Source: Nitrospirota bacterium (lineage in GTDB: Bacteria; Nitrospirota; Thermodesulfovibrionia; UBA6902). From it: DNA of 64,000 bases. This document shows positions 35,812-43,862 of the stretch, in pieces. The translations under genes were made by a program, and so were the position numbers. A model generated the notes under the pieces. That model was not told the origin of the DNA. It was given only the letters and a program-made list of their open reading frames with translations, and searched no databases. The stretch is from the NCBI GenBank assembly GCA_016214845.1, contig JACRMS010000008.1, positions 1 through 64,000 on the forward strand, read 5' to 3'. Each line of letters begins with the position of its first letter. Positions within the stretch are counted from its first letter, which is position 1.

Positions 35812-37774
35812 ATCTCTTGTCCTCCGCTGCTCTGTCTGCGGCACCTTTACTCTTCGAGTCGAAGTTGTCTATGAACATGTCATGTAAAAGCATTGTCGAG
35901 ATTACGCCGACAGCGGCCATGTTGTCCTTAAATCCAAGCGCCGCATTCTTCCTGCATTTATCTGCCAGAACAGAAACCGCCTTTGGATTGAAGTATCCGG
36001 CGCTTTGCAAGTTTCTCTCTGAAAGCAGCTCATCCAGATAGCAAGGAGTGTCACCGCTGAAAAAACTTTTTGCATCAGGAGCCATATACGGCTGCTTGGT
36101 CCTTTTAAGTGTTGACGCAGGCAGTAAGTCCTTCATGCTTTCCCTGAGTATGTATTTTTCTTTTAAGGCGTTCATCCTTATGTTCGGCGGCATCTTGCAG
36201 CATAGCCCAATCACCCTGTGATCAAGGAAAGGGAACCTGCCTTCCACCGAGTGCGCCATGGCCATCCTGTCGCCCTGCGAAGAAAGTATGTAACCCGGGA
36301 GAAGGGTTTTGCTCTCGATGTACTGGGACTTTGAAAGATAGTCATATTTGTAAACATCATCAGGCAACAATGACGACAGTTCATTCAGGCCGCTGTAATT
36401 CCCCAGGCTTTCTTTCATGGCATCAGAAAAAAACAGCTTTGTCTTTGAGGTGGTATTCCACCGTGGAAAATGAGAATAATATTCATCAGGATAGCCCGCT
36501 GTATCGGTTTTGAAAAACTCTTCGGCATATTGAACGGATTTAACCGGAGAATGGGCAAGGTAGGGATACAGCTTTTTGAGGATGAGCGGTCTGAATTTTG
36601 AGTCAGGAAACCGTTCCATAAATCTCCGCACTTTTGTCTCCTTGAATATATCGTAGCCTGCAAGGATTTCGTCAGCCCCCTCGCCCGTCAATACGACCTT
36701 GTAACCTTTCTCCCTGACAAGCCCCGACAGCAGATAAAGCGGCGCAGACGCTGTTCTTAAAACAGGCTTCTCCGTATGCCATATCACGTCAGGGAACACC
36801 CTGCCGATATCGGAATACGTGCATCTTATATCGCTGGGTACAGTGTCCAGGTATTCGATGATTTCACGCTGATACACTCTTTCGTCATAAGCCTCATCTT
36901 CAAAAGTCACGGAGAATGTCCTGAGAGAGGTATCCGAACTTTTTTTGATGAGCGCGGTAATCACTGAAGAGTCAAGTCCGCCACTCAGATATGCTCCGAC
37001 AGGCACATCCGCTCTCAGTTGAAGTCTTGTTGCGTCTGTCAATAGCTCCCTCAGCTCCTCTGCCCATTCTACCTCTGCCCTGACACGGCTGTCAGGGGTA
37101 AAATCCATGTCCCAGTATTTATTAAGCTTCCGGCTGCCTGCTTCAACCGTCATATAATGTCCTGCCGGGATCTCAAAAATATTTTTAAATGCAGTTCTCG
37201 GTGGGATAGTCATCCAGAAGGTGAATATTTGATCAAGCGCATAAGGGTCTATCTCTCTCTTCACTCGGCGATCCATAAACAATGCCTTTATCTCGGAGGC
37301 AAATATTACTTGGTCACCGGAAAATGTGTAAAACAGCGGCCTGATGCCAACCCTGTCCCTGGCCATAAAAAGTCTTCCGGTATTTTTATTCCAGATGGCA
37401 AACGCGAATTGTCCGTTAAGATGCTCAAGACAGTCTACGCCGTAATCCTCGTAAAGATGGACGATCACTTCTGTATCAGACTCCGTATAAAATTCATGTC
37501 CCCTTGCCAGCAAGTCTTTTCTGAGCTCCCTATAATTAAATATCTCACCATTAAAGGTTATCCAAATGCTTCGGTCCTCGTTATGGATAGGCTGCCCCCC
37601 CCCTGTAAGGTCAATTATACTCAGGCGCGCATGACCAAGGCCGGCTTCTTCGTCGCAGTAAAATCCTGCTCCGTCAGGACCGCGGTGATGCATGATAGCG
37701 ACCATTTTCTTTAAGGTAAGCATTGCCGACTCTTTATCGCCGTGTAGATTGAATATGCCTGCTATGCCGCACAT
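35795..37774 (-). CDS. Asparagine synthase-like amidotransferase, exosortase A-associated (TIGR03108-like)
   Basis: A 659-residue protein. The mature-type N-terminus MCGIAGIFN puts the glutaminase nucleophile at Cys2; MHHRGPDGAGFY and NGEIFNYRELR complete the Ntn glutaminase domain. The synthetase domain has the PP-loop VGAYLSGGLDSSVITALIKK and LTGEGADEILAGYD. These enzymes transfer glutamine ammonia to an activated carboxylate; the EPS-linked versions probably amidate uronic acids or an acyl group. The ATG at 37774 is fixed by the need for Cys2, although the frame is open 16 codons upstream. No strong ribosome binding site is seen. Two hairpins lie in the leader just upstream. Confidence 0.95.
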   Translation of the reverse strand: MCGIAGIFNLHGDKESAMLTLKKMVAIMHHRGPDGAGFYCDEEAGLGHARLSIIDLTGGGQPIHNEDRSIWITFNGEIFNYRELRKDLLARGHEFYTESDTEVIVHLYEDYGVDCLEHLNGQFAFAIWNKNTGRLFMARDRVGIRPLFYTFSGDQVIFASEIKALFMDRRVKREIDPYALDQIFTFWMTIPPRTAFKNIFEIPAGHYMTVEAGSRKLNKYWDMDFTPDSRVRAEVEWAEELRELLTDATRLQLRADVPVGAYLSGGLDSSVITALIKKSSDTSLRTFSVTFEDEAYDERVYQREIIEYLDTVPSDIRCTYSDIGRVFPDVIWHTEKPVLRTASAPLYLLSGLVREKGYKVVLTGEGADEILAGYDIFKETKVRRFMERFPDSKFRPLILKKLYPYLAHSPVKSVQYAEEFFKTDTAGYPDEYYSHFPRWNTTSKTKLFFSDAMKESLGNYSGLNELSSLLPDDVYKYDYLSKSQYIESKTLLPGYILSSQGDRMAMAHSVEGRFPFLDHRVIGLCCKMPPNIRMNALKEKYILRESMKDLLPASTLKRTKQPYMAPDAKSFFSGDTPCYLDELLSERNLQSAGYFNPKAVSVLADKCRKNAALGFKDNMAAVGVISTMLLHDMFIDNFDSKSKGAADRAAEDKRYAIKV

Positions 37775-37941
37775 TTGTTTAAATTCCCGGGAGTTCGGGC
37801 GGTGCTCCGCCCTCTCGGTCACATAATGGCTGTCCGAAGAGGTGTTGCAAAAATCTTAAGTGCCAGAACCCGGCGTACTGCCGGATATGCGCCAATACTT
37901 TTATAAATCAAACAGCATTAGCTGCAATGACATTGAAAGTA
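37775..37941 (-). other. 167-base intergenic leader with two hairpins
   Basis: Inside an otherwise tightly packed minus-strand array, this gap before the amidotransferase gene has two small perfect hairpins: GGGCGG-TGCT-CCGCCC (37797-37812) and CCGGC-GTACT-GCCGG (37870-37884). Neither is followed by a T run on the minus strand, so they are not plain terminators. They could stabilise mRNA ends or mark a processing site. Confidence 0.5.
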
Positions 37942-39153
37942 TTATTGGCTCTTTATTTTTTTATTCAAAAAGTGAATCGCGTCTTTTAATGATTCAACCT
38001 GGATGCCGAAACGATGGAATTCTTTTCTGGAGTAATTTTCGTTATCATCTTCCTGTTTATCATCTTTTTTTTCAACATTCAGAACAACCGGCATCCGCTC
38101 AAGTCTGGCCACTCTTTCAAGAAGCCCTGCCATAGCGCTTTCAGTAACACTTATAAGTTTGAGAATATCTTTCTCGACCTGAACCATTTTATTCGTCAGG
38201 GATACTATCTCGGAAAGATTATTTTTAACTGTTTCCTCAAGTTTAATTAGCCTTAAAGCAATATCTCCCGTAATCTTTGATAAATCAGAATCCACTTGTT
38301 TTTCTGACCCAGTAAAAACAACGGGGACCCGGGACTCGTTCCAATAATCACTCGACTCGAGGTCTTTTGTAACATCCCTGATAATGTCAGAAGTTACTTC
38401 TGTCTTTCCTTCAACAAAAGCGCTGAGCAGCGCAAAATCACACAAGATATTAATCAGCCTCGGAACACCTCTGCTAAATTGATGGATCAGTCTGATAATA
38501 TCTTCATCGCATCTTATGGCAGCAGGGTTCCCGGCTATAGCCAGGCGATGTTTGATATATCCTGACGTCTCCTCGATCGTCAGCGGGGAGATATGATAAC
38601 TGATGTTAATGCGCTGGCGTAACTGCAGCAGTTCCGGCAGCATCAGGGTCCTCTTCAGTTCAGGTTGTCCCACAAGTATTATCTGAAGCAGTTTTGATTT
38701 ATCAGTCTCGAGATTAGACAGTAATCTTACCTCCTCAAGAAGGTCCGGCGAAAGATTCTGGGCCTCATCAATCAACAATATCGGCTGTGTTTTTTTTGTG
38801 TATTGCTCAATGAGAAATCCGTTCAGTTCGCTCAATAATCTGGTTTTGCTTTTCCCTTCAATATCAAGCCCGAAATCTTCGTTAACCATTGATATAAGCT
38901 GCTCTGATGAAACCTTTGTATTATGTATTCTCGACAACTTTGCAGAACCGTCAAGATTTTTTATCAGGTTGCGGATAATTGTGGTCTTCCCGGATCCAAT
39001 TTCTCCGGTCAAAAGAATAAAACCGATCTTTTCCTTGATTCCATAATCGAGGTAAGTAATCGCTTTCTTATGAGTGGAACTCGGAAAAAGAAAATCCGGG
39101 TTAGGGACTAATTCAAAGGGTTTAAATTTAAGTGAAAAATGTTTTTCATACAT
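37942..39153 (-). CDS. PEP-CTERM/EPS locus secretion ATPase (ExeA-like, TIGR03015-like)
   Basis: A 403-residue AAA-type ATPase. The N-terminus MYEKHFSLKFKPFELVPNPDFLFPS is the family signature. Walker A is TGEIGSGKTT (residues 49-58), Walker B PILLIDEAQNL, and QLRQRINISYHISPL and FSRGVPRLINILCDFALL are also conserved. The last 140 residues are coiled-coil-rich, with charged repeats, and differ from other members. It resembles the type II secretion assembly ATPase ExeA and probably powers assembly of the envelope-spanning EPS export complex. It lies ten bases after the beta-barrel gene. Confidence 0.93.
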   Translation of the reverse strand: MYEKHFSLKFKPFELVPNPDFLFPSSTHKKAITYLDYGIKEKIGFILLTGEIGSGKTTIIRNLIKNLDGSAKLSRIHNTKVSSEQLISMVNEDFGLDIEGKSKTRLLSELNGFLIEQYTKKTQPILLIDEAQNLSPDLLEEVRLLSNLETDKSKLLQIILVGQPELKRTLMLPELLQLRQRINISYHISPLTIEETSGYIKHRLAIAGNPAAIRCDEDIIRLIHQFSRGVPRLINILCDFALLSAFVEGKTEVTSDIIRDVTKDLESSDYWNESRVPVVFTGSEKQVDSDLSKITGDIALRLIKLEETVKNNLSEIVSLTNKMVQVEKDILKLISVTESAMAGLLERVARLERMPVVLNVEKKDDKQEDDNENYSRKEFHRFGIQVESLKDAIHFLNKKIKSQ

Positions 39154-39162
39154 TTTAAAAAC

Positions 39163-40500
39163 CTAAAAAACTACTTTCGCCTCAAGCCAGACTATATTGT
39201 TATTAAAACCATTGGTTTCTATATTTGAATTTCTATAATTGTATCCGTACCCAATACTTGCAGTGACTTTCTGACTCAAGCTATAATTCAGACTATACCC
39301 TGCGCTATATAAGCGAACCCTTTCATCGTCAGGCAAAAACTTCTGTTTCTCCCATAAGCCACTTAATGTCCAGGATATCTTGTTAACTATTTTACCGTCA
39401 ATATCCACAGTAGCTCCCGTTATTTTATCTTCATTATCTGAATGGAGTTCTTTATCAACTGAATAGTAGGGATGAATTACAACCTTGAGTTTTTTCCCGG
39501 CCTTAATAAATAAATCAAACTGGTTTCTTTTCGTTACACTCTTTGTTATGGAATCTTTATTGGGAGTTGTGTAAAGTGGTATCTGAGAGAATTGCAACGT
39601 TTCAAAATCAATCTGTTTTAAATTCGGATCTGCGGTGGTAGCATTTGCTTCCGAGAGCGAATTGGTATATGAGCCCCCCAAGTAAGCGCCGCCCAGCACA
39701 TTGAAATAATAATCGGCCCCTATGTCCCAGAAGCTGGCCTTTTCAGTGGATGCGCGGGAAAAATCCAGGAAGGCTTTTCCAACCTCGCCCCAGATATGAA
39801 AATCGTGGGTTATCTGCTGCTTGATTGCGATCGAACCCTGGTGCCTGTCATAATCATCAGCTACTTGAGGACGATATGCAAGATAATCGTAATTCAGCGT
39901 TACAAAAGTTTTAGAAGGAAATATCTTTGTTATTGCAATAAAAGCAGAGTGACTATTTGAATTATCGCCTTCTTCAGCTTTATACCATATATTGGAATAG
40001 CGATATCCAATACGTGACAACAAGGAAGGGGACAAAGGATAATCAATATATGGTGAGATAGTAAAAATATTGCTGTCAGTCATATTCCTGAAAGCATTTT
40101 CTGTGACGAAGCTCCTCCTTACATCAATAGGAACCCTATCGTAGAAATCAGTAAGATTGATAAAAAAATGATCAAAGGGTTGAACTAAACTTTTAAGATC
40201 AACATGTTGAGTATCCCTGATACTTGTATCATTTAACTCGCTATGATTTCTGTAAAATCTAAGAGACAAACTGTAATCAAGACTAATGTCAACTGCTCTA
40301 TTAGGGTTGTATGTAAGCATAATACCAGGAGAGATATCAGTAATAAAATCCTCTTCCTTGCCGGATTTTGACAGGAATAAATTATCATTATACACTTCCT
40401 TAAGTTTTACACTTGGCGCTATAGAAACACCTGCAAATGACGACGATTCATATACTGCTAACAATGCTATAGCCATATAAAAACATGCTGCCTTCTTCAT
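39163..40500 (-). CDS. Outer-membrane beta-barrel protein of PEP-CTERM EPS loci (TIGR03016-like)
   Basis: A 445-residue outer-membrane protein. It has a signal peptide (residues 1-23, ending SSSFAG), many alternating amphipathic strands rich in Tyr and Ser, for example LTYNPNRAVDISLDYSLSLRFYRN and YGYNYRNSNIETNG, and a terminal aromatic residue in WLEAKVVF, as expected for BAM-inserted barrels. The family sits in nearly all exosortase A EPS loci. It is thought to form or assist the outer-membrane exit, possibly with the Wza-like protein, which here lacks a lipobox. The ATG overlaps the kinase stop (ATGA). Confidence 0.9.
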   Translation of the reverse strand: MKKAACFYMAIALLAVYESSSFAGVSIAPSVKLKEVYNDNLFLSKSGKEEDFITDISPGIMLTYNPNRAVDISLDYSLSLRFYRNHSELNDTSIRDTQHVDLKSLVQPFDHFFINLTDFYDRVPIDVRRSFVTENAFRNMTDSNIFTISPYIDYPLSPSLLSRIGYRYSNIWYKAEEGDNSNSHSAFIAITKIFPSKTFVTLNYDYLAYRPQVADDYDRHQGSIAIKQQITHDFHIWGEVGKAFLDFSRASTEKASFWDIGADYYFNVLGGAYLGGSYTNSLSEANATTADPNLKQIDFETLQFSQIPLYTTPNKDSITKSVTKRNQFDLFIKAGKKLKVVIHPYYSVDKELHSDNEDKITGATVDIDGKIVNKISWTLSGLWEKQKFLPDDERVRLYSAGYSLNYSLSQKVTASIGYGYNYRNSNIETNGFNNNIVWLEAKVVF

Positions 40501-41303
40501 TTCTTCTCCTGCTTTCTATGATTGTAATAATAGTAACGTGAATACTGTCCATCAAGGGTTTCCATACTTGCATTATTAAATACAACGCCTAATACTTTTA
40601 AATCCTTAATCAGATTCATTGCGTTTTCAATTGATCTTTTGTCTACACGGCCCTCTTTGACAACAAAAATTACTCCATCAACAGTCGACCCTATCGAAAT
40701 CGCGTCAGCAAAAGGCAGAATGGGCGGAGTGTCAATAATGACATATCTGTCCATATATCGATGTTTAATCTCTCTCATAAGCGCTTTCATCTTTCCAGAA
40801 GAAAGAAGTTCAACAGGATTTTCAACAGGATGACCCGCCGGGATCAATATCAGATTACTGATGCCTGTTTTAACCATTATTTCAGAAACATCCATATCAC
40901 GGGTAAGGTAATCGGAAAGCCCATTGTCGCATTTTATTCCAAGATAATGATGCACCATGGGTTTCCGCATGTCTGCATCAATAAGAAGAATAGAATGGTC
41001 AATCTCTTGTGCAAGCGTAATTGCAAGATTAATCGCGGTAAGTGTTTTCCCTTCAGTTTCGACAGAGCTGGTGATCATAATGGTATTGAGAAAATTTGCT
41101 TTTGTCTCTCTGATCAAGATTGACTTAAGCCTTCTATATTCTTCAGTAATTGGAGAATCAGGTTGAGTAATTGCTATAAGATGCTGATTACCAACTTTTA
41201 TTTGCGTAAAATTATGGATATTTTCTTGATGCGTGTTTCTCTTGTTACCCGATGATTCTCTGATCCTGCTCGCTTTTTCCAATGCTTCTTCAATTTTGCT
41301 CAT
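40497..41303 (-). CDS. BY-kinase: EPS-locus tyrosine autokinase (CpsD/EpsG-like)
   Basis: A 268-residue cytoplasmic bacterial tyrosine kinase. The modified Walker A, IMITSSVETEGKTLTAINLA (about 76-93), and Walker A-prime, ILLIDADMRKPMVH (about 105-118), are followed by YVIIDTPPILPFADA (Walker B). The C-terminal tail has a Tyr cluster (RYYYYNHRKQEKK) that would be autophosphorylated. In EPS systems the kinase and the Wzz-like protein encoded immediately upstream (41346-42902) control chain length and export. An ATGA overlap joins it to the beta-barrel gene. Confidence 0.93.
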   Translation of the reverse strand: MSKIEEALEKASRIRESSGNKRNTHQENIHNFTQIKVGNQHLIAITQPDSPITEEYRRLKSILIRETKANFLNTIMITSSVETEGKTLTAINLAITLAQEIDHSILLIDADMRKPMVHHYLGIKCDNGLSDYLTRDMDVSEIMVKTGISNLILIPAGHPVENPVELLSSGKMKALMREIKHRYMDRYVIIDTPPILPFADAISIGSTVDGVIFVVKEGRVDKRSIENAMNLIKDLKVLGVVFNNASMETLDGQYSRYYYYNHRKQEKK

Positions 41304-41345
41304 GTGTTTTCCTCTCGGCTTCCCGGAATCTCAGTTCCGGCACCT

Positions 41346-42902
41346 TTATAAAAATCTCTTTACTACCTCTTTAATAAAGAGAATACCGATAACTGAAAGA
41401 TACGCAACAGACACTGCGTAAACTTTTCGATCTATTATCTTCTCTTTATTTATTTCCTCGTCAGTAATAATCCTGGGGATTACAGCAAGCACCGGCGCTT
41501 TTAATAATGTTTTCAATTCATCAACAGTCTTTATTGAATGATCGATATTATCAAGCAACAAAACAACGCCAAAGCCGCTGGCAATTCCTGCAACAATTCC
41601 AAAGAGTATCATCAACACCCTGTTAGGGCTTTCGGGCTTTGTTGGAAGGATGGCCGGGTCGACTATCCGAAAATTTTCTGTCTTGTCCTGAATCTCCATC
41701 TGCTTTGAGACTTCACTCTGACCAAGCTTTAAAACAAGTTCCTCATCAATCTTTTTATATGAATCTCTCTCTCTTTCAAAATCAGCAAGGTTTTTCTTTT
41801 CAACTGGAATATTTCTAAGATATTCCTTTTTTGATTCTATAATCGCATTTACATTTCTCTCTTTTGCTGAAAGAGCTGCGAGTTCAACAGTTATATTCCC
41901 AAGTTCTTCTTTCAGCTTCTGATGGAGAGGGTTCAGAGTTGTCATCTCTGTTGAGCCACCCTGCACGCCTTCTGTATCCGAATTTGAGGATTTATTTTGT
42001 AATTGCCTGTTTAATGTTTCAATCTCTGCCTTGACCTTAATGACTTCCGGATAATTTTCCGTATATTTAACGAGCAATTCATTTAATTTATTTTGAAGCA
42101 TAAGCAGTCTATCATTTACAGAATCTCCCTTAAGCCTTCCCATCATTGCTACCGTATATGGCTTCTCCTCCTTGAGTTGCTTTTCGATTAAACTTTTTTT
42201 CGCTTCCGATTCAGCCTTTTGGGTTTTGATCGACTCAAGGTTTTCCTGCGCACTCTTAATAGCCCCAACAATTGAAGCTTCATCCACCGCTACGAAAATA
42301 TCCTTGCTCCTCCTAAAGTTCATAATTTTTTCTTCTATGGCATCCAATTTGTCCTTGAAATATTTTCTCTGATCCCCTATGAACCTGTTGGCTTCGTAAG
42401 ACTCATCCCGTTTTGCTGACGTATTCTCCTCAACAAACCGTCTCACAAGTGTATTGACATAGTCTCTTGCGAGCTTTGGGTTTTTATTTCTATAGGTGAC
42501 AGAAAACCAGTCTGTTCCTTTACCCCCTTTGTTGACCATTTTAATTACTGTCTTTTCCTGAAGGTCTTTAACGAGTTTTTCCAACTCTGCAGGATTTTCT
42601 TTATTAACATTAAACTCAAGTTCATCAATGACCTTCATGAGAAGATTTCTACTCGTCATGGTATATGACATGACTCTGATCCTGTCCTCAATATCAGGGG
42701 TAACTGTTATGTTCTTTACGAATTTGTCAATAATATTTCGCTCTATAAAGACCGTACTTTGCGCCTCGTATACGTCTGGCAGCAAATAGCTTCCCCAAAC
42801 TATGATTGAGAGACAAAGCATTGAGACAGCTATAAACAGATACCTTCGACTAACAACCAGTCGCCAGTATTGCTTAACATCAAATTGCACTGTGTCATTC
42901 AT
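41346..42902 (-). CDS. Chain-length determinant (Wzz/GumC-like, TIGR03007-like)
   Basis: A 518-residue polysaccharide co-polymerase. The N-terminal Wzz region has the first transmembrane segment at about residues 19-38 and VYEAQSTVFIER. A long coiled-coil periplasmic domain follows (about 170-400, rich in Lys, Glu and Gln). A proline-rich segment PAILPTKPESPNRVLMILFGIVAG leads into the second membrane segment near 425-450, and a short cytoplasmic tail ends with another hydrophobic stretch. It should set the length of the EPS and couple the polymerase to export. The kinase is separate here, as in Gram-positive-type arrangements. Confidence 0.93.
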   Translation of the reverse strand: MNDTVQFDVKQYWRLVVSRRYLFIAVSMLCLSIIVWGSYLLPDVYEAQSTVFIERNIIDKFVKNITVTPDIEDRIRVMSYTMTSRNLLMKVIDELEFNVNKENPAELEKLVKDLQEKTVIKMVNKGGKGTDWFSVTYRNKNPKLARDYVNTLVRRFVEENTSAKRDESYEANRFIGDQRKYFKDKLDAIEEKIMNFRRSKDIFVAVDEASIVGAIKSAQENLESIKTQKAESEAKKSLIEKQLKEEKPYTVAMMGRLKGDSVNDRLLMLQNKLNELLVKYTENYPEVIKVKAEIETLNRQLQNKSSNSDTEGVQGGSTEMTTLNPLHQKLKEELGNITVELAALSAKERNVNAIIESKKEYLRNIPVEKKNLADFERERDSYKKIDEELVLKLGQSEVSKQMEIQDKTENFRIVDPAILPTKPESPNRVLMILFGIVAGIASGFGVVLLLDNIDHSIKTVDELKTLLKAPVLAVIPRIITDEEINKEKIIDRKVYAVSVAYLSVIGILFIKEVVKRFL

Positions 42903-42943
42903 ATGTTCACTTCTCCGGGTTAATATTTTGAAATAATTTCAAT

Positions 42944-43744
42944 CTAAAACAAACTTTCTTTAACTACAATAAAATCGCCTGGCAAAAGCGCCGCATTCTG
43001 GCTTAAATCACCCTTCATTAAATCTTTTGCCTTAATAGATATTTTCCCCCGCTCACCATTCTCTTTCTTTCTTAGAATTTCCACGTCATTTTCTTTTGCA
43101 AATTCCGTGAATCCGCCAACAGACAGGACAGCATCCAGGATTGTCAGTCCTTCCCTGTAGGGTATTGCACCAGGTTTTACAACAGCGCCAACGATATTGA
43201 TCCGATTTTCGAAATTGTCAGGAATAAATACCATGTCATCCGGCTCAAGAACTATATCCTGGCTAAAATCGCCTTTTTCAAACAAATGGTAAAACCCTGT
43301 CTTTATCTTTTTGCTATCCCTGACCAGATATGCGTTTACCAAATCTGCATTGTCTAAGGAACCCAATTGCGAGAGAAACTCAAGAAGGGTTGTTTCCCGG
43401 GTAAGTGTTCTTACCCCTGAAGGAACGCCTTTTCCAAAGACAAATATCCGATAATTGGTCATGGCAGTAACAATTACAGTGACAATGGGGGTCTTTATCA
43501 CTTTGGTCATTTCTTTTTCAAGAACTCCGGTCAGTTCTTTCGGTGTCATGCCTGCGGCCTTTATTTCGCCTAATGCAGGAAGCGCTATTTTCCCATCAGG
43601 TCTTACAGTGGTAACAAGACTAAGCTCCGGGCTTCCCCATACGGATATTTGAAGAGAATCTCCACCTCCGATAACATAGTCCTTCGCAAAAACATTAAAT
43701 GATATCAGTAAAAAAAATACTGTAGCAAATATAGTCTTCTTCAC
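42944..43744 (-). CDS. Polysaccharide export protein (Wza-like, TIGR03027-like)
   Basis: A 266-residue secreted protein with a signal peptide ending NVFAKD and no lipobox cysteine. The poly-export domain has YVIGGGDSLQISVWGSPELSLVTTVRPDGKIALPALGEIKAAGMTPKELT. Two SLBB-like segments follow (about 105-165 and 180-235). It would form the periplasmic/outer-membrane channel for the EPS. The start is GTG at 43744 behind an excellent AGGAGGG. It lies 118 bases after the TPR lipoprotein gene with no terminator in between. Confidence 0.92.
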   Translation of the reverse strand: MKKTIFATVFFLLISFNVFAKDYVIGGGDSLQISVWGSPELSLVTTVRPDGKIALPALGEIKAAGMTPKELTGVLEKEMTKVIKTPIVTVIVTAMTNYRIFVFGKGVPSGVRTLTRETTLLEFLSQLGSLDNADLVNAYLVRDSKKIKTGFYHLFEKGDFSQDIVLEPDDMVFIPDNFENRINIVGAVVKPGAIPYREGLTILDAVLSVGGFTEFAKENDVEILRKKENGERGKISIKAKDLMKGDLSQNAALLPGDFIVVKESLF

Positions 43745-43862
43745 ACGCCCTCCTGTCTCTTTGTATTCGGAGAAAATTGGAATAACTTTAATTTATTCTT
43801 CTCTTTTTTCCCAAGGACAAAAGCAAATTTATTAGTTATGAGATTAGAATTCTTCAACCCTG

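Noticed and set aside
37157-37714. 185-codon plus-strand frame
   Set aside because: Entirely opposite the amidotransferase gene, which has clear catalytic motifs; a shadow frame.
37853-37865. TGCAA...GTGCCA resembling a minus-strand sigma-54 promoter before the amidotransferase gene
   Set aside because: The spacing between GC and CC is 14 instead of 10 bases, which sigma-54 does not accept.
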